This document shows positions 7,792 through 14,675 of a DNA stretch of 16,386 bases, in pieces. This DNA comes from CAZUUO01 sp964622665 (GTDB lineage: Bacteria; Patescibacteriota; Patescibacteriia; Magasanikbacterales; GCA-002688135), in the NCBI GenBank assembly GCA_964622665.1, contig CAZUUO010000017.1:1-16386 (forward strand), given 5' to 3'. Numbering within the stretch: position 1 is the stretch's first letter; every line of letters starts with the position of its first letter. The notes under the pieces are model-generated. The model saw only the letters and a program-made list of their open reading frames with translations. It did no database searches and was not told where the DNA came from. A program made the translations under genes and the position numbers.

Positions 7792-9036
7792 ATGGATGAA
7801 AAACGCCCACTCATTCTCCATCTCATAACCCAAGCGGAATACGGTGGTGCACAAAAATACGTAGAAGAAATTGTAACGGGATTATCAGATGAATTCCGTT
7901 TTGTTGTTGGTGCTGGAGAACTCAGTAAGTCACACGAACTACTCATTCGTTTAGAAAAAAAAGGGTATTACACATTACACCTCACGGAACTCCACCGAAG
8001 CATCAACCCCTATCATGATATAAAAGCATTGCTGCAAATGACACGCATCATTTCTCGTATCAAACCAGACATTCTTCATTTACATACAAGCAAAATTAGC
8101 ATTTTAGGAAGTTTGGCCACAATCATCAGTAAACGCACCTTGCGTATCAAAGGTGAAACCTACAAACCAAAAATTATTTACACCAGCCACGGTTGGGTAT
8201 TCAACGAAAAAATATCCAAAATGCAAAAATGGTTTTATATTGCGGCTGAAAAAATTTCAGGTGTTTTTAAAGATGTTATTATCGTACTCTCAAAAGTTGA
8301 TGAAACAGTTGGAAAAAAATTCCGCATTGGAAAAAAATCCCATTACACTATAATTCCAAATGGAATTACGCTCGACACCACGCAATTCCACGAAAAACAT
8401 GATGCGCGCGACATACTCAAAAAACAAACCCAAGCAAAAATCCCACACCTTTCATTACACACATCAGGTAAAGAGCTGTGGATTGGCGTTATTGCAAATC
8501 TCTACGAAAATAAAGGTCTCGATGTGTTGATTCGCGCTATGGCGCATATTAACCGACTCCAAAAAGAACAACCCTTTGACCACACCATAAAAGCAATGAT
8601 TTTGGGTGAAGGTGCTATGGAACAAAAATTGCGTGCAGAAATTACTATGCACGGACTTGAAGAAGTAGTGTTGCTCGCTGGAGGAACCAAAGACGCATGG
8701 AAATATCTCAAAGCATTCGACATATTCTGCCTCCCCTCATACAAAGAAGGATTCCCTTATGCGGTCCTTGAAGCTATGGATGCAGGAATTCCTTGTGTGG
8801 TCAGTAGTGTGGGCGCCTTGCCAGAATTCATTACGAATCACGAAAATGGATTACTCGTAACTCCCGGAGATGAAGAAGAATTACAAAACGCAATACTTGA
8901 ACTCATTCATCATGAGGATGTCCGCAAAAAAATTGGAGAAGCTGGCCAAACAACCGTTCACAAACATTTTACCCGCAAAAATTTCTTAGAAAAAATTTCA
9001 GATCTCTATAACAAACAAATGGACAAACGTTCATAA
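7792..9036 (+). CDS. GT4 family glycosyltransferase
   Basis: A 414-residue retaining glycosyltransferase. The N-terminal acceptor domain begins LILHLITQAEYGGAQKYVEE, with the Gly-Gly loop typical of GT4, followed by KPDILHLHTSK and YTSHGWVF. The C-terminal domain has IPNGI, WIGVIANLYENKGLDVLIRA, MILGEGAMEQKL and the EX7E motif E319-GFPYAVL-E327, then AGIPCVVSSVGALPEFI. The gene lies between a terminator and its own promoter on the left, so it is probably monocistronic. Its last 31 bp overlap the 3' end of the convergent O-antigen-ligase-like gene, with no terminator between them. It resembles transferases of capsule and exopolysaccharide loci; donor and acceptor cannot be deduced. Confidence 0.9.
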   Translation: MDEKRPLILHLITQAEYGGAQKYVEEIVTGLSDEFRFVVGAGELSKSHELLIRLEKKGYYTLHLTELHRSINPYHDIKALLQMTRIISRIKPDILHLHTSKISILGSLATIISKRTLRIKGETYKPKIIYTSHGWVFNEKISKMQKWFYIAAEKISGVFKDVIIVLSKVDETVGKKFRIGKKSHYTIIPNGITLDTTQFHEKHDARDILKKQTQAKIPHLSLHTSGKELWIGVIANLYENKGLDVLIRAMAHINRLQKEQPFDHTIKAMILGEGAMEQKLRAEITMHGLEEVVLLAGGTKDAWKYLKAFDIFCLPSYKEGFPYAVLEAMDAGIPCVVSSVGALPEFITNHENGLLVTPGDEEELQNAILELIHHEDVRKKIGEAGQTTVHKHFTRKNFLEKISDLYNKQMDKRS

Positions 9037-11411
9037 TTTGTCTTTCCTTCAAAACATTGCGTAAACATTGGTAGATCTTTTGTGATTAAGTCGGGACGCT
9101 CTGCGTGTGCAATAAAACGAGAAGTATCAGTAGACGGTACCCCAACAGCAACTAACAACAAAACTAAGTTATTAGGAATTTTTAACCCACGATCAATATA
9201 TTGTTGTGCCATGCGCACTGCCAATACAGGAGTATCCGGTGTATATTTTTTTGTATCAGCAACACTCATTTTTGCACGAGTCAACTGTGCTGCACTATAC
9301 ATGCCAATTTGTTCGTAATCACTCGCTAATAATGCTAATTCAGAATCAGGAACCGCTAACCTAAATTGTGGGTATAGTCGATACACAATATTTTGCGAAT
9401 ATATAAATGACGCAAGATGTAACGAACGTAATTGTGCCGCAACTCGCGTTTGCTCCTCATAATTATTGGGCACAAACCCATGATCAAGTGCAAACAACAA
9501 ATCCTCTGCCGCCCCCACACTATCCCCTTTCGATTCTTTAAGATATGAACGAAATGCAAATGAATACATCACCTTTGGGTTGATAGCAATCGCCTCATCA
9601 ACAGTACGTAACGCCGCATCAACGTTTCCATATACTACTTGCGCTTTTGCTTTTAAATAATAAGTTTGCTGACGAGCGGGAGACAACAATTGCAGTGTTT
9701 GATATATACCCATCAGAGTATCATAATGTGCCGTATCATGGGGCAACAATAGATACAACGATGTCTCTTCTAATAATGGTTGTAATTCACGTGGTTGCTG
9801 TACATGCGCACGTTCAAGCGCCACAATAACTTGTTGCACTAATCGTTGCTTACGATCTTCGGAAAAACGCAACGATGGGTATACTTCTTGTAAATGTCTG
9901 GAAACATCAATGACAACATCTTTATAATAGGGACTACTGCTCGACAATAACGTATCAATAAACATGACCACACTTTCAGGATCAGAATATTTATTCTTCA
10001 TCATCGCCACAACCTGACTATTAATACGAGCCGGAATTATATTGCAATACACCATGCCATATAACACCACGACACCGCCCAAAATTACCGCATGCCATTT
10101 CCTAAATCGAGGTGTTAACACAGCAGCATCACGTTGTGCAACATACGCACAAAAAATCATAATACTCAACAATGAGACATGATGATCAAACACAAAAATC
10201 TTTGCAAAAAAATCGGCAGCAAACACGGCAATAAGTAACGAACCTTCCAGAGGGCTATATATCTCTCCAACTACTTTTCTGCGAACCGTTATCACTAAAA
10301 CCGCATACAAATACACATAGGCACCAAATCCAATAATACCCATGGTGGCCAAAATATTTAAAACGCTGTTATGTGCATTATCAAACCATGTCTCGTAAAA
10401 CGAATATTCCGTGGATTGTGGATTAAATCGTTCATTAAAAACATGGTGAAACGTGTCATACCCATATCCCAACAATGGTCGGCTTTGTAATGCATCAACC
10501 GCGATCCGCCATGCAATGAGACGCGGTCCCACATCTTGAGAAAACGTTACAATTCTCCCAATAGAAGTTTTTTGCAGTTCATGTTGCAACGGTGAAACAA
10601 AAATTATAGAAACTACTACTCCCGTAAGCAGAAGTCCTGCAACAATCTTCTTTCGTGCCTTTCTAAAACTCCAAAAAAAATAACACAATACAGAAACCAA
10701 TAATCCAACAACAAGTCCAAATAATGCACCACGACTTTCAGAATAAAGTAATGCGCCAAACATCAATAATCCTCCTAACAAATAAACAGACCGAGCTGTT
10801 TTCTCTTTTACAAATAAATACGCACTTAAAAAAATACTTACTGCCATGGCATTTCCCAAATAAATAGGATTGCCCAATGTTGCATAGGCACGCCCACCCG
10901 GTTGCGCAAATAAAATTGAGGAATCAGAGAATCGCTGTAATATCGCAATAATTGCCATCACTGTTGAAACCCCAAAAAAGAATAACAGCACATGACGAAA
11001 CCCTAAAAAAGTAATCCCCTGTTCTTCGTTTCCCTCGTATCCACGGAAGGCAAATAAACACAAAAAGAAAAAAGCGATGTAATGCAATAAAGAAAATAAC
11101 CCGCCCATGCGCTCTTGATTGGAATACCAGGAATGATAAAAATCTACCCCAAAAATACCCGACAACAAAGAAACGCCAAATAGCACACACAACGCAATGG
11201 CAACCTTATCAAAACGAAATCCCAAGGATCTATTGCGATACACCATAAACCCCGCAACAAGCACTCCCATTTCAACGGCTAAACGAAATCCAAAAACCTT
11301 CGGAGTGACAAAGGGGAAAGTGAGAGAATTTGGTAATACAAACAAAGGGGTACACAAAGCAAAAAACAACGCACCCAATAACAATTTATAGTAAAAACCT
11401 TGCGAATTCAT
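9006..11411 (-). CDS. O-antigen ligase/polymerase (Wzy_C-type) with C-terminal TPR-like domain
   Basis: An 801-residue membrane protein. Roughly 12 hydrophobic segments span residues 9-460, for example 9-28, 70-89, 105-123, 139-157, 185-203, 225-246, 255-272 and 440-460. The Wzy_C/O-antigen ligase signature is visible: ESRGALFGLVVG (224-235), GPRLIAWRIAVDAL (295-308), RPLLGYGYDTFHHVF (311-325) and DNAHNSVLNILATMGIIGFG (344-363). Residues 461-801 are soluble and helical, with a TPR-like segment reading YLKAKAQVVYGNVDAALRTV followed by DEAIAINP. The family joins polysaccharide repeat units or transfers glycan from lipid carrier to acceptor on the outer face of the membrane. The start at 11411 is set by the first hydrophobic segment and by promoter geometry; the frame stays open upstream to 11774, but those residues lie inside the divergent gene. 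It could act as a polymerase, a ligase or a protein glycosyltransferase. Confidence 0.88.
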   Translation of the reverse strand: MNSQGFYYKLLLGALFFALCTPLFVLPNSLTFPFVTPKVFGFRLAVEMGVLVAGFMVYRNRSLGFRFDKVAIALCVLFGVSLLSGIFGVDFYHSWYSNQERMGGLFSLLHYIAFFFLCLFAFRGYEGNEEQGITFLGFRHVLLFFFGVSTVMAIIAILQRFSDSSILFAQPGGRAYATLGNPIYLGNAMAVSIFLSAYLFVKEKTARSVYLLGGLLMFGALLYSESRGALFGLVVGLLVSVLCYFFWSFRKARKKIVAGLLLTGVVVSIIFVSPLQHELQKTSIGRIVTFSQDVGPRLIAWRIAVDALQSRPLLGYGYDTFHHVFNERFNPQSTEYSFYETWFDNAHNSVLNILATMGIIGFGAYVYLYAVLVITVRRKVVGEIYSPLEGSLLIAVFAADFFAKIFVFDHHVSLLSIMIFCAYVAQRDAAVLTPRFRKWHAVILGGVVVLYGMVYCNIIPARINSQVVAMMKNKYSDPESVVMFIDTLLSSSSPYYKDVVIDVSRHLQEVYPSLRFSEDRKQRLVQQVIVALERAHVQQPRELQPLLEETSLYLLLPHDTAHYDTLMGIYQTLQLLSPARQQTYYLKAKAQVVYGNVDAALRTVDEAIAINPKVMYSFAFRSYLKESKGDSVGAAEDLLFALDHGFVPNNYEEQTRVAAQLRSLHLASFIYSQNIVYRLYPQFRLAVPDSELALLASDYEQIGMYSAAQLTRAKMSVADTKKYTPDTPVLAVRMAQQYIDRGLKIPNNLVLLLVAVGVPSTDTSRFIAHAERPDLITKDLPMFTQCFEGKTNYERLSICLL

Positions 11412-11419
11412 ATACTGGT

Positions 11420-11449
11420 AGTATACCGCGCACCCATTCATCACAACAA
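11420..11449 (-). promoter_or_regulatory. Promoter of the O-antigen-ligase-like gene, leaderless type
   Basis: On the minus strand -10 TATACT (11420-11425), 18-bp spacer and weak -35 TTGTTG (11444-11449). The ATG at 11411 is 9 nt after the -10 box, so the transcript would start about 2 nt from the start codon. No Shine-Dalgarno is seen. Confidence 0.65.
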
Positions 11450-11468
11450 GGAATAAACCCTGAAAAGA

Positions 11469-11497
11469 TTGACTTTTTTGCAAAAAGATGGTATAAA
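11469..11497 (+). promoter_or_regulatory. Strong consensus promoter of the Cys-rich lipoprotein gene
   Basis: -35 TTGACT (11469-11474), exactly 17 bp, -10 TATAAA (11492-11497); each box matches consensus at five of six bases. The predicted transcription start is near 11504-11505, leaving a leader of about 65 nt, unlike the other promoters here. The spacer contains the perfect 12-bp palindrome TTTTTGCAAAAA (11475-11486), which could be an operator or simply a curved A/T tract. Confidence 0.82.
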
Positions 11498-11504
11498 AAT
11501 ACAG

Positions 11505-11569
11505 ATCCCGCCGCACGAAGGTCGTGCGCACAAGGGCTCGCAACCAGTCCTTTGACAAAAGGAGAAAAA
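11505..11569 (+). promoter_or_regulatory. Structured 5' leader with alternative folds around the Shine-Dalgarno
   Basis: Three stems can be drawn. P1: CGCACGA/TCGTGCG (11512-11518 with 11522-11528, loop AGG). P2: AAGGGCT/AGTCCTT (11532-11538 with 11546-11552, one G-U pair, 7-nt loop). P3: TCCTTT/AAAGGA (11548-11553 with 11558-11563, loop GACA). P3 pairs almost the whole Shine-Dalgarno AAAAGGAG (11557-11564), which lies 5 nt before the ATG. P2 and P3 share 11548-11552 and cannot form together. The layout is that of an on/off translational switch. No known riboswitch class was recognised and no ligand can be named; an RNA thermometer or protein-bound leader are alternatives. Confidence 0.5.
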
Positions 11570-14500
11570 ATGAAAAAAACATTGCTATTCTTTGTAATAC
11601 TGGCAAGTAGCTGTGACGTTCAGTTTGGTGATGATTTTTGCAAAACAAATCCCACCAATGAAAACTGCACCGCAAAGCTTGTTGATGGTTACAATATTGA
11701 TACAGAAATAGATGGATACACTGAAGTCGGTGTTGATAGTAACGACGAAACAAGTGTCGAAGAAATTGCATCATTTGATGCAGCCGACACAGAAGACGTC
11801 GTAAAAATACCAGACACTAACGACATCACCATCAGTGAAGAAGTAGAGACGCCCGACACAGACGATACAGACACGGTAGAAATCACAGAAGTTACCGAGT
11901 GCACAACACCCGATGATTGTAGTGGTACCCTACCCGCCTGCAAACTCCATGCGTGCGTTGATAATCTGTGCGTCGTCATTACCGACGACAATGGAGCACT
12001 GTGTGACGATGGCAACGCCTGCACACAAGATGACCACTGTATCAATGGAACCTGTGAAAGTGGTTCTACGGTTTGTGAATGTACCACAACATCTGATTGC
12101 GCTTCCAAAGAAGACGACAATCTCTGTAACGGCACACTCATCTGTACTGATGGAACGTGTATCATCGATCAAACCACGTTAATCAACTGCACGATGGATG
12201 ATCAATGTATTATCGCGAGTTGCAACCCACAAACCGGAAAATGTGATACCGTTAACAAAAATTGTGACGATGGTAGTAATTGCACTGAAGACTCGTGTAA
12301 CAACGGCGTGTGCAACAATATCATTAACGAACAATTCTGTGATGATCATAATCCCTGTACTTCAGAAACCTGTGAAAAAACGGGTTGCGTCTACACGTAT
12401 CTTACAACACCCTGCAATGATGATATCCCTTGTACCGTGGGTGACGTCTGCAAAGATGGAGCCTGCGCGGGGAAAGAAAAAATTTGCAATGATGATAATG
12501 TCTGTACGGATGATGCCTGCGAAAATGGCACCTGCGTATTTACTCCCAACAATGCACCGTGTAATGACTTGAGTGAATGCTCAAAGGGCGATACCTGCAT
12601 TGACGGAAACTGCACGGGAACTATTGATGGCACTTGTTTTTGCAATAGCGACAATGATTGCAGACCACTCGATACTGATTTTAATGTATGCAATGGAACC
12701 TACCTCTGCGTAGACCACAGCTGCGTTGCTAACAATATCGTCGTGACCTGCGAAGAAACCGGAAATCCCTGCGCAAAAAACATTTGTAATCCAACCACCG
12801 GAGAATGTATCTTGACGAGTATCAATGAACAACAACCCTGCGACATTGGACACAAATGCAAAACCAATATGGTGTGTAGCGATGGTGTGTGCGACGGAAA
12901 TGGTATTGTCTGCAATGACCAAAATGAGTGCACCAAAGATACGTGCGAGGACAAAATCGGATGTATATTTGCTAAACTCACCATGATCGCATGCGATGAT
13001 AACAACCCTTGCACACTCGCTGATATGTGTACTGATGGCATATGTAAATCAGTAAAATTGGTGTGTGATGATGGGGTACCCTGCACCACGGACACCTGTG
13101 TGCTCGGATCTTGCACCTACCAACCACAAAACGAAAAATGTACAGAATTGACGCCGTGTGGAAAATTCACCTGTGACAAAACGGTAGGATGTGTCATTAC
13201 TCCAACCTATCCTGACATTTGCAACGACAACAACCCATGTACTGCAGATTTCTGTGCACTACAAGGATGTGTCTACCAACCAATCGAAGGTATCTGCACT
13301 GACAATAATGAATGCACTATCAACGACACTTGTTCACTCGGTACCTGTACCGGCGAAAACAAAAATTGTGATGACGGTATTGCGTGTACCAATGATGCCT
13401 GCAGTAGTAACGAATGTACCCACCAACTCGTCGATACCACGTGTAACGACGGAAAGGAATGTACCCTCGATACCTGCACACTCAACGGTTGCACCAACAC
13501 AACAAGCAATGCTTTGTGTGATGATGCAAATCCTTGCACTAACGATATTTGTGCCATCAATGGTTGCGTCCACACCAATCTCACTATGGGATCCTGTGAC
13601 GACAACAATCCCTGCACAACCAATGACATTTGTGCATTGGGAACTTGTACGGGAGTAAAAATTTGTGAATGTGCCACAACAACTGATTGCGCTTCCAAAG
13701 AAGATGGCAATCTCTGTAATGGTACACTCCTCTGCGATACAACCGCGTTCCCCTACACATGCAAAGTCGATGTGACAACCGTGAAAACCTGCGATCCCTC
13801 ACTCAACACTGAGTGCTTGGAGAAACAATGTAACCCAGCAAATGGCAACTGCAGTTTTACCGCAGTACATGACGCACTCCCTTGTAATGATGGAGACGCC
13901 TGTACGGTGGACGAATATTGTAATAACGGATCATGTACACCCTTCATTCCCAAAGACTGCAATGATCAAAATGAATGTACGCTTGATGCCTGTAGTAGCC
14001 CCAGTGGCTGCACACATACGTCACTCAACTTCAACAGTTGTGACGATGGCAATTTCAACACTACCTTTGATACCTGCGTACAATCCGTATGCACAGGCGT
14101 CGTTCCCTTCTACGAAGATGGAAATGGCGACACGAGTGATTGGACATTTGCAAGCAACAATGCAACCTTTGGAATTTGGAAATTCATGGACGATGCATTC
14201 AATCCGGCAGCTCCAGACCCAACCAAGGTATTGCGATTCTTTACTCAAGGCGCTCAGTCAGTGCAACTGCCCACAACGGTCGTTGCAACGGCAAGTAGTC
14301 CAACATTTGAAATCCCCAAAACCGCAGCACCAACACTAACCCTATGGCGCATTGGGAATACCAAATGTGAATATGGAAAAGTTGAAATTCTCATCAACAC
14401 AACCAAAGTTGATGAGATTTGTGGTGATACGGTCAACTGGGCAAAATATTCATATCCGCTCCCCACCAACGTGCCAAGTGCAACTCTGACGCTTCGTTAC

Positions 14501-14575
14501 ACCTTTTACACCGGTATAGCGATTCCCCAAGATGCGCTCTGGTATCGATTCGATCTTTTTAAAACAAACCCATAA
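11570..14575 (+). CDS. Large Cys-rich repeat lipoprotein with C-terminal beta-rich domain
   Basis: A 1001-residue predicted surface lipoprotein. MKKTLLFFVILASSC gives a short signal peptide with the lipidation Cys at 15; the box ASSC is slightly off consensus. Residues about 35-110 are an acidic, Cys-free linker rich in Asp, Glu and Thr. Residues 111-844 hold about 20 tandem units of the type CDDxNPCTxDxCxxGxC, each 20-45 residues apart. Three longer inserts contain CNGT plus a hydrophobic residue and Cys (for example CNGTLIC). I count about 119 Cys in all, so disulfide folding outside the cytoplasm is expected; frequent Asp/Asn may bind calcium. The last unit has lost a Cys (CDDGNFNT). Residues 845-1001 look like a beta-sandwich with only two Cys. 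Similar Cys-rich repeats occur in Myxococcota-type surface proteins. The start at 11570 has a strong Shine-Dalgarno and signal peptide; the frame is open upstream to 11330. Adhesion or a structural stalk is a guess. Confidence 0.85.
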   Translation: MKKTLLFFVILASSCDVQFGDDFCKTNPTNENCTAKLVDGYNIDTEIDGYTEVGVDSNDETSVEEIASFDAADTEDVVKIPDTNDITISEEVETPDTDDTDTVEITEVTECTTPDDCSGTLPACKLHACVDNLCVVITDDNGALCDDGNACTQDDHCINGTCESGSTVCECTTTSDCASKEDDNLCNGTLICTDGTCIIDQTTLINCTMDDQCIIASCNPQTGKCDTVNKNCDDGSNCTEDSCNNGVCNNIINEQFCDDHNPCTSETCEKTGCVYTYLTTPCNDDIPCTVGDVCKDGACAGKEKICNDDNVCTDDACENGTCVFTPNNAPCNDLSECSKGDTCIDGNCTGTIDGTCFCNSDNDCRPLDTDFNVCNGTYLCVDHSCVANNIVVTCEETGNPCAKNICNPTTGECILTSINEQQPCDIGHKCKTNMVCSDGVCDGNGIVCNDQNECTKDTCEDKIGCIFAKLTMIACDDNNPCTLADMCTDGICKSVKLVCDDGVPCTTDTCVLGSCTYQPQNEKCTELTPCGKFTCDKTVGCVITPTYPDICNDNNPCTADFCALQGCVYQPIEGICTDNNECTINDTCSLGTCTGENKNCDDGIACTNDACSSNECTHQLVDTTCNDGKECTLDTCTLNGCTNTTSNALCDDANPCTNDICAINGCVHTNLTMGSCDDNNPCTTNDICALGTCTGVKICECATTTDCASKEDGNLCNGTLLCDTTAFPYTCKVDVTTVKTCDPSLNTECLEKQCNPANGNCSFTAVHDALPCNDGDACTVDEYCNNGSCTPFIPKDCNDQNECTLDACSSPSGCTHTSLNFNSCDDGNFNTTFDTCVQSVCTGVVPFYEDGNGDTSDWTFASNNATFGIWKFMDDAFNPAAPDPTKVLRFFTQGAQSVQLPTTVVATASSPTFEIPKTAAPTLTLWRIGNTKCEYGKVEILINTTKVDEICGDTVNWAKYSYPLPTNVPSATLTLRYTFYTGIAIPQDALWYRFDLFKTNP
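12072..12144 (+). repeat. Intragenic DNA repeat, copy 1
   Basis: A 73-bp stretch encoding CECTTTSDCASKEDDNLCNG and the following TLIC. It matches 13662-13734, exactly 1590 bp (530 codons) downstream, at 66 of 73 bases. It is much closer at DNA level than the other Cys units, which share only the protein pattern, pointing to a recent internal duplication or gene conversion. Confidence 0.85.
13662..13734 (+). repeat. Intragenic DNA repeat, copy 2
   Basis: Partner of 12072-12144, in the same frame and orientation, with seven base differences. It encodes the version CECATTTDCASKEDGNLCNG. The following spacer differs from that of copy 1 and includes an extra segment (CDTTAFPYTC), so similarity stops abruptly just after the CNGTL core. 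Confidence 0.85.
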
Positions 14576-14580
14576 ATAAC

Positions 14581-14608
14581 AAAGCAGCTTCAGTGAAGCT
14601 GCTTTTTT
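14581..14608 (+). terminator. Intrinsic terminator of the Cys-rich lipoprotein gene
   Basis: Perfect 11-bp stem AAAGCAGCTTC/GAAGCTGCTTT (14581-14591 with 14595-14605), 3-nt loop AGT, and six T (14603-14608). It begins 6 nt after the stop codon, so the lipoprotein mRNA is probably monocistronic. Confidence 0.93.
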
Positions 14609-14623
14609 AATTTCAATACAATT

Positions 14624-14668
14624 AAAAAACGGTGTGCAACATCCCCCGTAGAGGACATCACACACCGT
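14624..14668 (-). terminator. Intrinsic terminator of the leftward 560-residue gene
   Basis: Read on the minus strand: stem ACGGTGTG (14661-14668) with CACACCGT (14629-14636), then a run of six T (14624-14629). A weaker inner pairing of GGA (14642-14644) would involve TCC (14653-14655). It lies 8 nt after the stop codon at 14676. Together with the terminator at 14581-14608 it forms a back-to-back pair separating converging genes. Confidence 0.85.
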
Positions 14669-14675
14669 AACAATT

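Noticed and set aside
7713..7946. Minus-strand open frame over the terminator and promoter at 7720-7783
   Set aside because: It covers clear regulatory signals of the plus strand and encodes nothing recognisable.
11505..11569. Resemblance of the leader (GCACAAGGGC...GCAACC) to the start of a c-di-GMP-I riboswitch
   Set aside because: The GAAA tetraloop, its receptor and the second conserved half are missing, and the leader is too short for that class.
11330..11569. N-terminal extension of the lipoprotein to an earlier start
   Set aside because: It would run through both divergent promoters and part of the neighbouring gene. The signal peptide and Shine-Dalgarno place the start at 11570.
11412..11774. 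N-terminal extension of the ligase-like gene to 11774
   Set aside because: The extra 121 residues have no hydrophobic or family pattern and lie over the lipoprotein gene and its promoter.
12000..14100. Regularly spaced repeats as a CRISPR array
   Set aside because: The periodicity is at protein level (Cys spacing), units vary in length and DNA sequence, and the reading frame is continuous.
11689..14339. Many long open frames on both strands across the Cys-rich gene
   Set aside because: They are by-products of the repetitive Cys/Asp/Asn/Thr codons. None has a promoter, a ribosome binding site or recognisable protein content.
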